Shown piece by piece: positions 33,866 through 46,341 of a stretch of 64,000 nucleotides of DNA. The notes beneath the pieces were generated by a model. The model saw only the letters and a program-made list of their open reading frames with translations, had not been told where the DNA came from and did no database searches. A program made the position numbers and the translations under genes. Origin of the DNA: Leclercia adecarboxylata. GTDB taxonomy: Bacteria > Pseudomonadota > Gammaproteobacteria > Enterobacterales > Enterobacteriaceae. The DNA is taken from contig DERO01000004.1 in assembly GCA_002360945.1 (NCBI GenBank), positions 1 to 64,000 of the forward strand. The letters run 5' to 3'. Position 1 is the stretch's first letter, and every line of letters starts with the position of its first letter.

Positions 33866-33895
33866 AAAAAGCCACTCTTTTTTAGTGGCTTTTTA
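33866..33895. terminator. Rho-independent terminator after yjfN
   Basis: The stem AAAAAGCCACT / AGTGGCTTTTT around a T-rich loop is symmetrical, with U-tracts on both strands. It lies just past the minus-strand yjfN stop. Confidence 0.88.
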
Positions 33896-33905
33896 TTGGC
33901 GCTTT

Positions 33906-34181
33906 TCAGGCGTAGAGAATGGCTTGTACCCGCCAGCGATCGGCATGATTGTCTTCCTGCATAGTGATGATGCGATACCAGGACGCTCCCTGTTCATCTG
34001 CTTTGAGCGCGATCATGCGCTCTACATCCTGCGGACTGCCAGAGATATCACTCACCGAAATCAGTCCAATTTCATTCAAACCCGTCACGCAATCAGCGCT
34101 GGCAAATTCGGCTGACTGGGCGGCAGTACTCACCAGACCGGCTGAGAGTAACAGTGAGGTCAAAGCAAGAGATCGTTTCAT
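33906..34181 (-). CDS. yjfN: DUF1471 periplasmic protein YjfN
   Basis: Small secreted protein of the YhcN/BhsA family, 91 aa. A signal peptide (about 1-23, ending AQSA) precedes the domain with ADCVTGLNEIGLISVSDISG and ASWYRIITM. The start at 34181 follows GGAG by 6 nt and gives the E. coli length. YjfN has been described as a DegP protease activator under stress in E. coli. Two paralogues, bsmA and yjfY, are close by. Confidence 0.92.
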   Translation of the reverse strand: MKRSLALTSLLLSAGLVSTAAQSAEFASADCVTGLNEIGLISVSDISGSPQDVERMIALKADEQGASWYRIITMQEDNHADRWRVQAILYA

Positions 34182-34231
34182 CGTCAGCTCCATTTTACGT
34201 GTCCCCGGTATCCGCCGGGCAATCCTTCGCA

Positions 34232-34270
34232 AATAAACTCATTTCCATTGCCGCAGGCATGGAGTTTATT
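34232..34270. other. Inverted repeat between bsmA and yjfN
   Basis: AATAAACTC (34232-34240) and GAGTTTATT (34262-34270) form a 9-bp stem that can extend inward with a bulge. It lies between the two minus-strand genes and could be an attenuator or 3' stabiliser for bsmA. There is no U-tract beyond the stem. Confidence 0.45.
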
Positions 34271-34329
34271 GTGGACAGGAAAACGTCTATGGACGCAAAG
34301 CAGTGTAAATATCGTTTAAATACCGCTCG

Positions 34330-34638
34330 TTATTTACGGTATAAAATGGCCTGCGAATACCATTGTCCGGTCACGATAGTTTCATCGATAAGGACAATGA
34401 CGTAATAATCTGCTTTCGCGGCGACGGCTTTTGCTTTAATGGCATCTTCCACATCGGCGGGAGAGCCTCGCTCAAGTGCGGTGACGGTACCCATCCGCTG
34501 TAATCCTTCCGTCTGATTACGACGAATTTCTTGTGGGTGGTCGGCAACCGGAGGTGCAGGCTGTGGCGTGCCTTCCAGGACGCTACATCCGCCCAACACC
34601 AGCATCAGCAATAAAGCAGCAAACCTTCGCATAACCAT
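34330..34638 (-). CDS. bsmA: Biofilm/peroxide-stress lipoprotein BsmA
   Basis: DUF1471 lipoprotein, 102 aa from the ATG at 34638, with AGGA 8 nt upstream. The lipobox LVLGGC places the lipidated residue at Cys18. The C-terminal domain has EGLQRMGTVTALERGSP and ADYYVIVLIDETIVTGQWYSQAILYRK-like family residues. E. coli BsmA (YjfO) affects biofilm maturation and peroxide or acid survival. Confidence 0.92.
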   Translation of the reverse strand: MVMRRFAALLLMLVLGGCSVLEGTPQPAPPVADHPQEIRRNQTEGLQRMGTVTALERGSPADVEDAIKAKAVAAKADYYVIVLIDETIVTGQWYSQAILYRK

Positions 34639-34797
34639 ATCTCGTTTCCTGATAGCCATAGTGTAGAACTCTGTTGATTTAGGATTGGGGGAATGTTCCC
34701 AAATTGTTAGCTGTGGCGTAAATTTCGAATGAAAATTGTGCGAAAGCGTAATCCAGTTCTCAACATTTTAAATCACCCTTTAGCATGAGGCCCAATG

Positions 34798-35529
34798 ATG
34801 ATTGAACTTGAAATACGACAATTCGGCGACCATGAGAGTGTACACGCCGTTCCGGCGGGAAAACGGTCTCAACCGTTGCCGGTTGTTATTTTTTATCATG
34901 GTTTTACCTCATCTAAGCTGGTCTACAGCTATTTTGCGGTGGCCCTCGCGCAGGCCGGTTTTCGGGTAGTGATGCCGGACGCACCGGATCACGGTGCCCG
35001 CTTTACGGGGGATGAGCAGGCCCGTCTGGGGCAGTTCTGGCCGATCCTGCATGGCAACCTCACGGAGTTTGCCGCGCTGCGGGATGCGTTGTATCAGGCC
35101 GGGCTGGTGGCGGATGAACGTCTTGCGGTCGCCGGGGCGTCGATGGGCGGGATGACCGCGCTGGGCATCATGGCGCGTCATCCGGAAGTGAAATGCGTCG
35201 CAAGCCTGATGGGCTCGGGCTACTTTACCTCCCTGGCCCGCACGCTGTTTCCCCCGCAGCCACCGGCGGACTTCGCGGCAGTGGTCTCTCCGCTTGCCGA
35301 GTGGGAGGTGACGACCGCGCTACCTCAGCTGGCCGATCGCCCGCTGCTGCTGTGGCATGGAGAGGAAGATGATGTAGTGCCCGCCGCGGAGACCTTCCGT
35401 CTGCAGCAGGCGTTGCAACATGAAGGGCTGGATAAAAACCTGACCTGTCTGTGGGAGGCGGGCGTCAAACATCGCATCACACCGACCGCCCTCGATGCTA
35501 CGGTGGCGTTTTTCCGTCAGCACCTTTAA
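34798..35529 (+). CDS. yjfP: Alpha/beta-hydrolase esterase YjfP
   Basis: Cytoplasmic carboxylesterase of the alpha/beta-hydrolase fold, 243 aa. The oxyanion loop FYHGFTSSK and the nucleophile elbow GASMGGM are clear; Asp in HGEEDDVVP and His in AGVKHR complete a plausible triad. The second of two adjacent ATGs (34798) is 7 nt after GAGG; the first (34795) is an alternative. Its natural substrate is not known. The stop codon overlaps that of ulaR on the other strand by 2 bases. Confidence 0.92.
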   Translation: MIELEIRQFGDHESVHAVPAGKRSQPLPVVIFYHGFTSSKLVYSYFAVALAQAGFRVVMPDAPDHGARFTGDEQARLGQFWPILHGNLTEFAALRDALYQAGLVADERLAVAGASMGGMTALGIMARHPEVKCVASLMGSGYFTSLARTLFPPQPPADFAAVVSPLAEWEVTTALPQLADRPLLLWHGEEDDVVPAAETFRLQQALQHEGLDKNLTCLWEAGVKHRITPTALDATVAFFRQHL

Positions 35530-36281
35530 ACGCGCAGGATCTTCACCCCCTGATCTTCCAGTTTCTGGAGGATCTGTGGGTCAGCGCTTTTACCGGTGAT
35601 CACCAGGTCAATCTGCTCGGCGCGGCTGAATAACATGCCCGCACGCTCGCCAACCTTGCTGCTGTCGACCAGCACCACCAGCTTGCCGACCATGTTCAGC
35701 ATGTTCTGCTCCGCCATCGCCGTCAGCATATCGGTTTTATACAGCCCTTCGGCGGTGAGCCCTTTCCCGCTGGTAAACATCCAGTGCCCGGCATACAGCG
35801 TGTTCTCGCTGTCCTGCGGACTTAAGGTAATGGACTGGCTCTTATTGTATTGCCCGCCCATGATCACCACGCTTTCGTGCTCCTGATCGATAAGGTAGTT
35901 GGCCAGCGGCAGGTAGTTGGTAATGATCTGCACCGGCTTGCCGCACATTTCACGGCCCAGCAGGAAGGCGGTTGAACCACAGTTGATCACCACGCTTTCG
36001 CCAGGATTCACCAGCTGGGAGGCTGCCCGGGCAATACGCACTTTCTCGTCGTGATTCTGCGCCTGATGAATATTCATCGGAGACCAGCGCGGGCGCTGTT
36101 GACTGATGGCTTCGGCACCGTTACGGACTTTTTTCAGCTTCCCGCTCTCATCAAGTTTATTGATATCCCGGCGCGCGGTGGCGGGGGAGACACCCAGCCG
36201 GGCAATCACCTGCTCCACGGTGACAAACCCCGTTTGTGCCAGGAGTTCCAGTAAAATTTGATGACGCTGTGCTTCTGTCAT
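35526..36281 (-). CDS. ulaR: L-ascorbate utilisation repressor UlaR
   Basis: DeoR-family repressor of ulaG and ulaABCDEF, released by L-ascorbate 6-phosphate. The N-terminal HTH has [22 protein letters not shown] (read as two parts), and the C-terminal DeoRC sensor domain carries the [11 protein letters not shown] phosphosugar-binding region. Length is 251 aa as in E. coli. It is transcribed away from ulaG, whose stop lies 108 nt upstream of its start. Confidence 0.96.
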   Translation of the reverse strand: MTEAQRHQILLELLAQTGFVTVEQVIARLGVSPATARRDINKLDESGKLKKVRNGAEAISQQRPRWSPMNIHQAQNHDEKVRIARAASQLVNPGESVVINCGSTAFLLGREMCGKPVQIITNYLPLANYLIDQEHESVVIMGGQYNKSQSITLSPQDSENTLYAGHWMFTSGKGLTAEGLYKTDMLTAMAEQNMLNMVGKLVVLVDSSKVGERAGMLFSRAEQIDLVITGKSADPQILQKLEDQGVKILRV

Positions 36282-36389
36282 GAGCTATTCCGAAATAAAT
36301 TGATTTTAAAAGATGATATTTGAAATAGCCTGAAATTACTAAGTAAAAGATGGAATCGCCAGGCGCTGGGCCTGGCGATGAAGGGGTAA

Positions 36390-37454
36390 TTACAGGAATG
36401 ATTTGAACGGCAGATCCGGCTCAATGGTGAAGCAGTCGTCAAAGCCGCGCGGATAGTGATACTCAAAGTTGTCTTTATCTAACGGCCAGGTAAATTTGCC
36501 GCCCACCTGCCAGATAAACGGCTTAAAGCCATACTTCAGACGATCTTTTTTCATCTCCCACAGCACGCGGATCTCTTGCGGATCGGCCTGGAAGTTGGAC
36601 CAGATATCGTGGTGGAACGGGATCACCACCTGGGTATTCAGCGCTTCTGCCATGCGCAGAATATCGGCGCTGGTCATTTTATCGGTGATGCCGCGCGGGT
36701 TCTCACCATAGGACCCCAGCGCCACGTCGATATGATGCTCGTTGCCGTGTTTGGCGTAGTAGTTGGAGTAGTGCGAGTCACCGCTGTGGTACAGCGTACC
36801 GCCTGGGGTTTTGAACAGATAGTTCACCGCACGCTCATCCATGCCGTCCGGCAGCACACCGGCTGCCTTCTGGTCTGCCGGCAGGGTAATCAGGGCCGTA
36901 CGGTCAAACGCATCCAGGGCATGGATTTCAATGTCTTTGACTTTCACCACGTCGCCCGGCTTCACCACGATGCAGCGCTCTTTCGGCACGCCCCAGCCGA
37001 TCCAGATATCCACGCAGGTCTGCGGGCCAATAAAGGGCACGTCCGGCGCGCAGTTTTGCATCACGGCGGCGGCGACATTCACATCAATGTGATCGTTGTG
37101 ATCGTGAGTCGCCAGCACGGCATCGATCTGACGAATGCCAAACGGATCGAGGACAAACGGCGTAGTGCGCAGATTCGGCTGCAGCTTCTGCACCCCCGCC
37201 ATCCGCTGCATCTGGTGCCCTTTCTTCATCAGCGGATTGCCATGGCTTTGCTTGCCGGTCCCGCACCAGAAATCGACACAGACATTGGCGCCGCCCTGGG
37301 ATTTCAACCAGATCCCGGTGCAGCCCAGCCACCACATGGCAAAGGTGCCAGGTGCGACCTGCTCCTGTTCAATCTCTTCATTCAGCCAGGTTCCCCATTC
37401 CGGGAAGGTGCTGAGGATCCATGATTCGCGGGTAATTGTGTTCACTTTACTCAT
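36390..37454 (-). CDS. ulaG: L-ascorbate 6-phosphate lactonase UlaG
   Basis: Metallo-beta-lactamase-fold lactonase that opens L-ascorbate 6-phosphate to 3-keto-L-gulonate 6-phosphate, the first cytoplasmic step. The metal motif THDHNDHID and a further HSGDSHYS site are visible. The start [11 protein letters not shown] at 37454 follows AGGGAG and gives 354 aa, the E. coli length. It is divergent from ulaA and shares a 357-nt control region. Confidence 0.96.
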   Translation of the reverse strand: MSKVNTITRESWILSTFPEWGTWLNEEIEQEQVAPGTFAMWWLGCTGIWLKSQGGANVCVDFWCGTGKQSHGNPLMKKGHQMQRMAGVQKLQPNLRTTPFVLDPFGIRQIDAVLATHDHNDHIDVNVAAAVMQNCAPDVPFIGPQTCVDIWIGWGVPKERCIVVKPGDVVKVKDIEIHALDAFDRTALITLPADQKAAGVLPDGMDERAVNYLFKTPGGTLYHSGDSHYSNYYAKHGNEHHIDVALGSYGENPRGITDKMTSADILRMAEALNTQVVIPFHHDIWSNFQADPQEIRVLWEMKKDRLKYGFKPFIWQVGGKFTWPLDKDNFEYHYPRGFDDCFTIEPDLPFKSFL

Positions 37455-37696
37455 TGGCAGACTCCCTCTTGTTCTCATAAGTAATCAATAAATGATTCAA
37501 TATGATTTATATTGTCACCAATAAATCAGCTTTGCAACGCGCATTTTGCAACGCTCTCTGGCCTTCGAAGCCGTAATTTGAGGTGGGGGCCGCTGTTTTA
37601 GATGTTTTGGTAACCAATCAAGCCATTGAAATATAAGATTATATAAAGAGATACTGGATTGAAATGAAAGTCATTACAGTATGAGGGGAAATAATT

Positions 37697-37748
37697 TGCG
37701 TGATGCGTCACAAATAATCAAATGCAATCTTGTGGTGATTATTTGTGA
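37697..37748. promoter_or_regulatory. UlaR-type operator and candidate CRP site in the ulaG-ulaA control region
   Basis: The 357-nt ulaG-ulaA gap is AT-rich. A perfect 13-bp inverted repeat, TCACAAATAATCA at 37708-37720 and its complement at 37736-37748, is separated by 15 nt and lies 63 nt before ulaA. It is the best candidate for a UlaR operator pair. Its left arm overlaps a CRP-like site, TGCGT-N6-TCACA (37697-37712), with a perfect right half. In E. coli this region binds UlaR, CRP and IHF. Confidence 0.6.
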
Positions 37749-37760
37749 TTACTAGAGTGA

Positions 37761-39212
<1,452 letters not shown>

Positions 39213-39224
39213 GGAGTTTTGACT

Positions 39225-39530
39225 ATGACCGTACGTATTCTGGCTGTATGTGGCAACGGACAAGGAAGCTCCATGATCATGAAAATGAAAGTGGACCAGT
39301 TTTTAACCCAGTCAAACATTGACCACACGGTGAACAGCTGCGCAGTGGGTGAATATAAAAGTGAACTGAACGGCGCGGACATCATCATCGCCTCGACCCA
39401 TATCGCCGGTGAAATTAGCGTGACAGGCAATAAGTATGTGGTGGGGGTACGCAACATGCTGTCGCCTGCGGATTTTGGCCCAAAACTGCTGGAGGTGATC
39501 AAAGAACACTTCCCGCAAGACGTGAAGTAA
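39225..39530 (+). CDS. ulaB: L-ascorbate PTS IIB component
   Basis: Cytoplasmic phosphocarrier of the ascorbate PTS, 101 aa. The phosphorylated cysteine is Cys9 in the P-loop [10 protein letters not shown]. The ATG at 39225 lies after AAGGAG; the in-frame TTG at 39219 is rejected. It accepts phosphate from UlaC and passes it to substrate in UlaA. Confidence 0.96.
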   Translation: MTVRILAVCGNGQGSSMIMKMKVDQFLTQSNIDHTVNSCAVGEYKSELNGADIIIASTHIAGEISVTGNKYVVGVRNMLSPADFGPKLLEVIKEHFPQDVK

Positions 39531-39539
39531 GGAGGCCCT

Positions 39540-40007
39540 ATGAAACTCCGTGATTCGCTGGCAGAGAACCACTCCATCCTGTTACAGGCCGAGGCTAGCA
39601 CCTGGCAGGAGGCGGTGAAGCTGAGCGTTGATTTGCTGGTTAAAGCTGACGTTGTTGAGCCGCGCTACTACCAGGCCATTCTCGATGGCGTGGCGCAGTT
39701 TGGTCCGTACTTTGTGATTGCGCCGGGGCTGGCGATGCCGCATGGCCGTCCGGAAGAGGGCGTCAAAAAAACCGGTTTTGCCCTGGTCACCCTGAAAACG
39801 CCGCTGGCGTTTAACCACGAAGATAACGATCCGGTCGATATCCTCATCACCATGGCGGCCGTTGATGCCAACACCCACCAGGAGGTGGGCATCATGCAGA
39901 TCGTCAACCTGTTTGAAGATGAAGCCAATTTCGACCGTTTACGCGCCTGCCGTACCGAGCAGGACGTGCTGGATTTAATCGATAACGCCACTGCGGCGGC
40001 AGTCTGA
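39540..40007 (+). CDS. ulaC: L-ascorbate PTS IIA component
   Basis: PTS IIA protein of the mannitol/fructose type, 155 aa. The phospho-histidine lies in [14 protein letters not shown]. It receives phosphate from HPr and gives it to UlaB. AAGGAGG precedes the start, and gaps to the neighbouring genes are short. Confidence 0.95.
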   Translation: MKLRDSLAENHSILLQAEASTWQEAVKLSVDLLVKADVVEPRYYQAILDGVAQFGPYFVIAPGLAMPHGRPEEGVKKTGFALVTLKTPLAFNHEDNDPVDILITMAAVDANTHQEVGIMQIVNLFEDEANFDRLRACRTEQDVLDLIDNATAAAV

Positions 40008-40019
40008 GAGGGAACTGAA

Positions 40020-40670
40020 ATGTCATTACCAATGTTGCAGGTCGCGCTGGATAACCAAACTCTGGCCCACGCTTACGAAACCACGCGTCTGATTGCCGAA
40101 GAGGTGGACATCATCGAAGTGGGCACCATTCTGTGCGTGGGCGAGGGCGTTCGCGCCGTGCGCGATCTGAAAGCGCTCTATCCGCATAAAATTGTGCTGG
40201 CAGACGCCAAGATCGCCGATGCAGGCAAAATTCTGTCGCGGATGTGCTTCGAAGCCAACGCCGACTGGGTGACGGTAATCTGCTGCGCGGATATCAACAC
40301 CGCCAAAGGGGCACTGGAAGTGGCCAAAGAGTTTAACGGCGACGTGCAGATCGAACTCACCGGTTTCTGGACCTGGGAGCAGGCGAAAGAGTGGCGTGAT
40401 GCCGGTATACAGCAGGTGGTCTATCACCGCAGCCGCGATGCACAGGCCGCGGGCGTCGCCTGGGGCGAGGCCGATATCACCGCGGTTAAACGCCTGGCGG
40501 AGATGGGCTTTAAGGTCACCGTCACCGGCGGGCTGGCGCTGGAGGATCTGCCGCTGTTCAAGGGTATCCCAATCCATGTCTTTATCGCCGGACGCAGCAT
40601 CCGTGATGCCGCTTCGCCGGTGGAAGCAGCGCGCCAGTTTAAACGTTCCATCGCCCAGCTGTGGGGATAG
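40020..40670 (+). CDS. ulaD: 3-keto-L-gulonate 6-phosphate decarboxylase
   Basis: Orotidine-phosphate-decarboxylase-fold enzyme that decarboxylates 3-keto-L-gulonate 6-phosphate to L-xylulose 5-phosphate. Metal and substrate residues sit in [13 protein letters not shown] (the DxKxxD pattern). The C-terminal phosphate-binding motif is VFIAGRSI. Length is 216 aa as in E. coli. Confidence 0.95.
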   Translation: MSLPMLQVALDNQTLAHAYETTRLIAEEVDIIEVGTILCVGEGVRAVRDLKALYPHKIVLADAKIADAGKILSRMCFEANADWVTVICCADINTAKGALEVAKEFNGDVQIELTGFWTWEQAKEWRDAGIQQVVYHRSRDAQAAGVAWGEADITAVKRLAEMGFKVTVTGGLALEDLPLFKGIPIHVFIAGRSIRDAASPVEAARQFKRSIAQLWG

Positions 40671-40679
40671 GGAGCGGCT

Positions 40680-41546
40680 ATGTTAAGCAAACAGGTGCCG
40701 CTTGGCATCTATGAAAAGGCACTCCCTGCCGGGGAGTGCTGGCTCGAGCGGCTGAAACTGGCCCAGTCTCTGGGTTTTGATTTCGTCGAAATGTCGGTGG
40801 ATGAAACGGATGCGCGTCTCTCCCGTCTCGACTGGAGCCGCGAGGAGCGCCTGGCGCTGGTGAACGCGATAGCCGAAACCGGCGTGCGTGTGCCGTCGAT
40901 GTGCCTGAGCGCCCATCGTCGCTTTCCGCTCGGCAGTGAAGATGACGCCGTGCGGGCGCAGGGGCTGGCAATCATGCGTAAAGCGATTCGCTTTGCCCTG
41001 GACGTGGGGATCCGCGTCATCCAGCTGGCGGGCTATGACGTCTACTACCAGCAGGCCAACAACGAAACGCGGCGGCGCTTTCGGGAGGGGCTAAAAGAGA
41101 GCGTAGAGATGGCGAGCCGCGCCCAGGTCACGCTGGCAATGGAGATCATGGATTACCCGCTGATGAACTCCATCAGCAAGGCGCTGGGGTATGCCCACTA
41201 CCTCAATAACCCATGGTTCCAGCTCTATCCTGATATCGGCAACCTGTCCGCCTGGGATAACGATGTGTCGATGGAGCTGCAGGCCGGGATCGGCCATATC
41301 GTGGCGGTACACGTCAAAGACACCCGGCCAGGCGTATTCAAAAACGTGCCGTTCGGCACCGGCGTGGTGGATTTCGAAGCCTGTTTCGCCACCCTCAATC
41401 ACAGCGGGTACTGCGGGCCTTACCTGATTGAGATGTGGAGCGAAACCGCAGAGGATCCGCTGCAGGAGGTGGCAAAAGCCCGCGACTGGGTGCTGGAGAG
41501 GATGGCGCGGGCCGGGCTGACGGGAGGCGAAAATGCAGCAGCTTAA
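40680..41546 (+). CDS. ulaE: L-xylulose 5-phosphate 3-epimerase
   Basis: Xylose-isomerase-like TIM-barrel epimerase converting L-xylulose 5-phosphate to L-ribulose 5-phosphate, 288 aa. Metal-site segments include [29 protein letters not shown] and IEMWSE. It overlaps ulaF by 14 nt, so the two enzymes are translationally coupled. Confidence 0.95.
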   Translation: MLSKQVPLGIYEKALPAGECWLERLKLAQSLGFDFVEMSVDETDARLSRLDWSREERLALVNAIAETGVRVPSMCLSAHRRFPLGSEDDAVRAQGLAIMRKAIRFALDVGIRVIQLAGYDVYYQQANNETRRRFREGLKESVEMASRAQVTLAMEIMDYPLMNSISKALGYAHYLNNPWFQLYPDIGNLSAWDNDVSMELQAGIGHIVAVHVKDTRPGVFKNVPFGTGVVDFEACFATLNHSGYCGPYLIEMWSETAEDPLQEVAKARDWVLERMARAGLTGGENAAA

Positions 41547-42219
41547 ACAGCAGGTCTTTAAGGCAAACATGGATTTGCCCCGTTACGGTCTGGTCACCTT
41601 CACCTGGGGAAACGTCAGCGCGATTGACCGGAGCCGCGGGCTGGTGGCGATCAAACCCAGCGGCGTGGCCTATGAGACCATGCGGGTGGAAGACATGGTG
41701 GTGGTGGATCTCGACGGTAAGGTGGTGGAGGGCCAGTGGCGACCTTCGTCCGATACCGCGACCCATCTGGCGCTGTACCGGCGTTACCCCTCCCTGGGCG
41801 GCGTAGTGCATACCCACTCCACCCATGCCACGGCCTGGGCACAGGCGGGGCTGGCCATCCCGGCGCTAGGCACCACCCATGCAGACTACTTTTTTGGTGA
41901 TATCCCCTGTACGCGGGCACTTACCGAAGAGGAGGTGCAGGGCGAGTACGAGCTCAATACCGGCAAGGTGATCGTTGAAACCCTGGGTGAGGGCGAACCG
42001 CTGCACACGCCGGGTATCGTGGTGTATCAGCATGGCCCTTTTGCCTGGGGTAAAGATGCGCACGATGCCGTACATAACGCCGTGGTGATGGAAGAGGTGG
42101 CGAGAATGGCGTGGATTGCCCGCGGCATTAATCCGCACCTGCAACCTATCGACAGCTATCTGATGAACAAGCACTTTATGCGCAAGCATGGTCCGAATGC
42201 CTATTATGGGCAAAAATAA
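41533..42219 (+). CDS. ulaF: L-ribulose 5-phosphate 4-epimerase
   Basis: Class II aldolase-fold epimerase giving D-xylulose 5-phosphate for the pentose phosphate pathway, 228 aa. Zinc histidines are in [13 protein letters not shown] and YQHGPFAWG, and GNVSAIDR and KPSGV are family motifs. It closes the ula operon, with a terminator directly after the stop. Confidence 0.95.
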   Translation: MQQLKQQVFKANMDLPRYGLVTFTWGNVSAIDRSRGLVAIKPSGVAYETMRVEDMVVVDLDGKVVEGQWRPSSDTATHLALYRRYPSLGGVVHTHSTHATAWAQAGLAIPALGTTHADYFFGDIPCTRALTEEEVQGEYELNTGKVIVETLGEGEPLHTPGIVVYQHGPFAWGKDAHDAVHNAVVMEEVARMAWIARGINPHLQPIDSYLMNKHFMRKHGPNAYYGQK

Positions 42220-42248
42220 AAAAAGCCCCCGGGCAGGGGGCTAATTAA
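42220..42248. terminator. Terminator between ulaF and yjfY
   Basis: The stem AGCCCCC / GGGGGCT has A7 to its left. On the minus strand this reads as a hairpin followed by seven U, a strong terminator for yjfY; on the plus strand the tail is only TAATTAA, so it is weaker for ulaF. Confidence 0.82.
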
Positions 42249-42298
42249 GCTATGACAATATTTTCGTTGTTGGCTTTCCTGGTGCTAGCGTCAAAGCA

Positions 42299-42574
42299 TT
42301 ACCGATAGATATCTGCGCTGACGTGCATATTGCCGTTGCTGCCCGGTTCACGGGTGAGCATGACGTGATAGTAGCGGGCATCCCGCGCCTCGGCTTCTGC
42401 AGTGATAGCTTCTGTGGCTTCGCTTTCGGTAGCGAAGTTGTGGTTGATATAAATGACGCCCAGACTCTGCACATCGTCCATATTTCTGGCCTGTCGGCCG
42501 TCAACCTGAATCGCTGCTGTCGCGTTTGCACTGAGCAAAAGCGCAGCCAGAATGGCAAGGTTTATCTTTTTCAT
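42299..42574 (-). CDS. yjfY: DUF1471 periplasmic protein YjfY
   Basis: YhcN/BhsA-family protein, 91 aa. Signal peptide about 1-21 (SANATA|AIQV), then the DUF1471 core with SLGVIYINHNFATESEA and DARYYHVML. The ATG at 42574 gives the E. coli length; the longer frame upstream is not like the family. Its precise role is not established. Confidence 0.9.
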   Translation of the reverse strand: MKKINLAILAALLLSANATAAIQVDGRQARNMDDVQSLGVIYINHNFATESEATEAITAEAEARDARYYHVMLTREPGSNGNMHVSADIYR

Positions 42575-42857
42575 GATATGCGCTCCACGACAAACTACGG
42601 TGCGACGATAATCACTTCGGGTTTTGTCCTCAGAAGGGGTCTGATTAAAGTGTAACCCCTTATCTGGCGGGCATTGGCGACCATTTCTGATGCTGTTGTT
42701 CAAAAAAACGCCGCGATCGCCCGGGAGCCATAGTAAATCACCCACTTAGATGAGCTTTGCGCTTTGTGCGAATTATTTGCGCAATCAGCTTGAGTTTCCG
42801 GGGGGGCGCAAGTATTATGACGCGTCAATTTTTCAGCCGACCTTTAACACGTTCCTT

Positions 42858-42892
42858 GCCTCCCCGGGCCTCGGCTGACCCAGACAGGAGGC
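42858..42892 (+). promoter_or_regulatory. S6:S18-binding leader motif of the rpsF operon
   Basis: The rpsF leader contains the stem GCCTCC (42858-42863) / GGAGGC (42887-42892) enclosing a CCG-containing internal loop and CTCGGCTGACCC. This matches the conserved RNA element bound by the ribosomal S6:S18 heterodimer for autoregulation, as I remember it. It ends 25 nt before the start codon. The remaining part of the 343-nt gap up to yjfY shows no gene. Confidence 0.72.
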
Positions 42893-42899
42893 TGAATAA

Positions 42900-43313
<414 letters not shown>

Positions 43314-43319
43314 TTTCTG

Positions 43320-43866
<547 letters not shown>

Positions 43867-43895
43867 TCGGGCACGGTCCATTAATACGACTTTAA

Positions 43896-44357
<462 letters not shown>

Positions 44358-44380
44358 GTAATTACTCGTCACCACGTCGA

Positions 44381-44412
44381 AGCGCCGGCCTTGTGCCGGC
44401 GTTTTGCTTTTT
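44381..44412 (+). terminator. Rho-independent terminator after rplI
   Basis: The stem CGCCGGC / GCCGGCG with loop CTTGT is followed by TTTTGCTTTTT. Confidence 0.93.
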
Positions 44413-44509
44413 AACGCGACCTGCCCCACCTTTTTGCCTTGTATGGTAGCTATTCCTGCCGCAATCTCTGATAATAAAATGAAACGCCATTTTATCTTCG
44501 AGATTTGCT

Positions 44510-45451
44510 ATGGACGCCGTTCTGCCCACGCCGATTTTTGCCCGTAAAAACATCGTTTTCGCCAGCGCGACGCTGTGCTGTTTGCTATGGGGAAGCTCCT
44601 ATCCCGCGATTAAAAGCGGCTATGAACTCTTTCAGATCGCCACTAACGACATCTCGTCAAAAGTCGTCTTTGCGGGTTACCGCTTTGTGTTCGCCGGTCT
44701 GCTGTTGTTGCTGCTCGCCCTTGCCCAGCGCAAGCCGATTGGCCGACTCAGCCCGCGGCAGTTTGGGCAGTTGACGGTGCTGGGCCTGACGCAAACGGCT
44801 ATCCAGTACACCTTCTTTTATATCGGCCTCGCGTATACCACCGGCGCCAAAGGGTCGATCATGAACGCGACCGCCACCTTCTTCAGCGTCATGCTGGCGC
44901 ATTTCATCTATCAGAATGACAAAATCAGCTACAACAAAGCTCTCGGTTGTATCCTCGGTTTTGCCGGGGTGATGATCGTTAACTTCAATAGCGGCCTGCA
45001 GGACTTCCACTTTGTCTGGAACGGCGATGGGTTTGTGGTGCTGGCGGCGTTTATCCTCTCTGCCGCCACGCTGTACGGCAAACGCATCTCCCAGACGGTG
45101 GATCCAATGGTGATGACCGGCTGGCAACTGGCGATAGGTGGGGTGATGCTGGTGGTGGGAGGCTATATCACCGGCGGTACGCTGGCCGTTCCCAGCGTCA
45201 AAGCGGCGGCCATCCTCGGTTATCTGACCCTGCTCTCCTCGGTGGCGTTCGCGCTGTGGAGTCTGCTGCTGAAATACAACCGTGTCAGCATGGTTGCGCC
45301 ATTCAACTTCCTGGTGCCGGTGGCCGGAACCGTGCTCTCGGCCATTTTCCTCGGTGAGAATATCCTCGAGATCAAATATGCCGTGGCGCTGGTGCTGGTC
45401 TGCTCGGGGATCTGGTGGGTCAATAAAGTGAGTGGGAAACCGGCCCGGTAA
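44510..45451 (+). CDS. EamA/DMT-family transporter
   Basis: Drug/metabolite-superfamily exporter of 313 aa with ten predicted helices in two EamA repeats (CCLLWGSSYPAIKSG; LLSSVAFALWSLLLKYNR). The substrate is unknown; relatives export amino acids, nucleobases or drugs. It has its own upstream gap after the rplI terminator. E. coli has yjfZ and ytfA at this site, so this is accessory content. Confidence 0.82.
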   Translation: MDAVLPTPIFARKNIVFASATLCCLLWGSSYPAIKSGYELFQIATNDISSKVVFAGYRFVFAGLLLLLLALAQRKPIGRLSPRQFGQLTVLGLTQTAIQYTFFYIGLAYTTGAKGSIMNATATFFSVMLAHFIYQNDKISYNKALGCILGFAGVMIVNFNSGLQDFHFVWNGDGFVVLAAFILSAATLYGKRISQTVDPMVMTGWQLAIGGVMLVVGGYITGGTLAVPSVKAAAILGYLTLLSSVAFALWSLLLKYNRVSMVAPFNFLVPVAGTVLSAIFLGENILEIKYAVALVLVCSGIWWVNKVSGKPAR

Positions 45452-45474
45452 GCATCACGCCACCGGGCAACCCG

Positions 45475-46110
45475 TTATCTGGCGCGGATAAAGCTGCCGT
45501 CAGACTGGCGGGTAAACAGCACCTGCTGGCCGTTGCCGCTGTCAATGGTCAGCCCTGTCACCACGCCGCTCGCATTCTGGCGGATCTGCACCATCTGACC
45601 GTTTTGCAGGTTGCTCAACGGTTTGCCTGCGCCTTCGACCTGCGCCATCGCATAGACGTCGGTCGGCGGCAGGTTGTGATCGCGGAACAGCTGCGCCATC
45701 GTTTTACCCTGCTCTACGCGGTAGGAACGCCACTGCTGTTCGATACCTGGCACCGGCTGGGACTGCACAGGCGCGGCGGCCTGCTCCTGCGGTTGCTCCT
45801 CCTGAATCGGCTCCGGTTCGACCGGGGCGACCTGGCCCGGATCGTTTGATGGGGAAACCAGCTGCGTCTGCATCGGCTGCGCGTCTGGCTGCGGCTGGGT
45901 CTGCGAACGGAAATCCAGCTCGGCATCCCGACGGACAGGCGCAGTCTCGCTGTCGTCAGCGCCTGGCAGCAGAATACCAACGATTACCATCAGCGCACCG
46001 ATGATAATACCTCTGCGGTGCAGGGGCGGCAGCGGGTCCATGATGCGAAAATTGTCTGGCGCATGCCAGATTTTCGTCAGGGTAGGTTTTAATTCAAATG
46101 GCCCGGGCAT
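45475..46110 (-). CDS. ytfB: OapA-family cell-division/peptidoglycan-binding protein YtfB
   Basis: Single-pass inner-membrane protein, 211 aa. A cytoplasmic N-terminus precedes a helix near residues 30-50 (GIIIGALMVIVGILLPG), a Pro/Gln/Glu-rich linker, and a C-terminal OapA/LysM-like domain (SYRVEQGKTMAQLFRDHNLP). E. coli YtfB localises to the septum and binds glycans. GGAGGAG precedes the start. It diverges from fklB. Confidence 0.93.
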   Translation of the reverse strand: MPGPFELKPTLTKIWHAPDNFRIMDPLPPLHRRGIIIGALMVIVGILLPGADDSETAPVRRDAELDFRSQTQPQPDAQPMQTQLVSPSNDPGQVAPVEPEPIQEEQPQEQAAAPVQSQPVPGIEQQWRSYRVEQGKTMAQLFRDHNLPPTDVYAMAQVEGAGKPLSNLQNGQMVQIRQNASGVVTGLTIDSGNGQQVLFTRQSDGSFIRAR

Positions 46111-46341
46111 GGCTCTCCTCCTGCTCCGCGTCTTTTTTCCTGTCCCGAGAAGTATAGTTTGCTAACTGCCTGATGAACATTGCAAAGCCGGCTTCCGTGA
46201 CACACATTCGGGAAAAATCCAGATAGTCTCTATTGTTTCCGTTTCATCGCAATTTGTCATCTTTCCATAAGACAAAGTTTTACCGGATGGAAGGTGGCTG
46301 TTATGCTGCCCGCTACTTTAAATGTGATGGAAGGAAATCCC

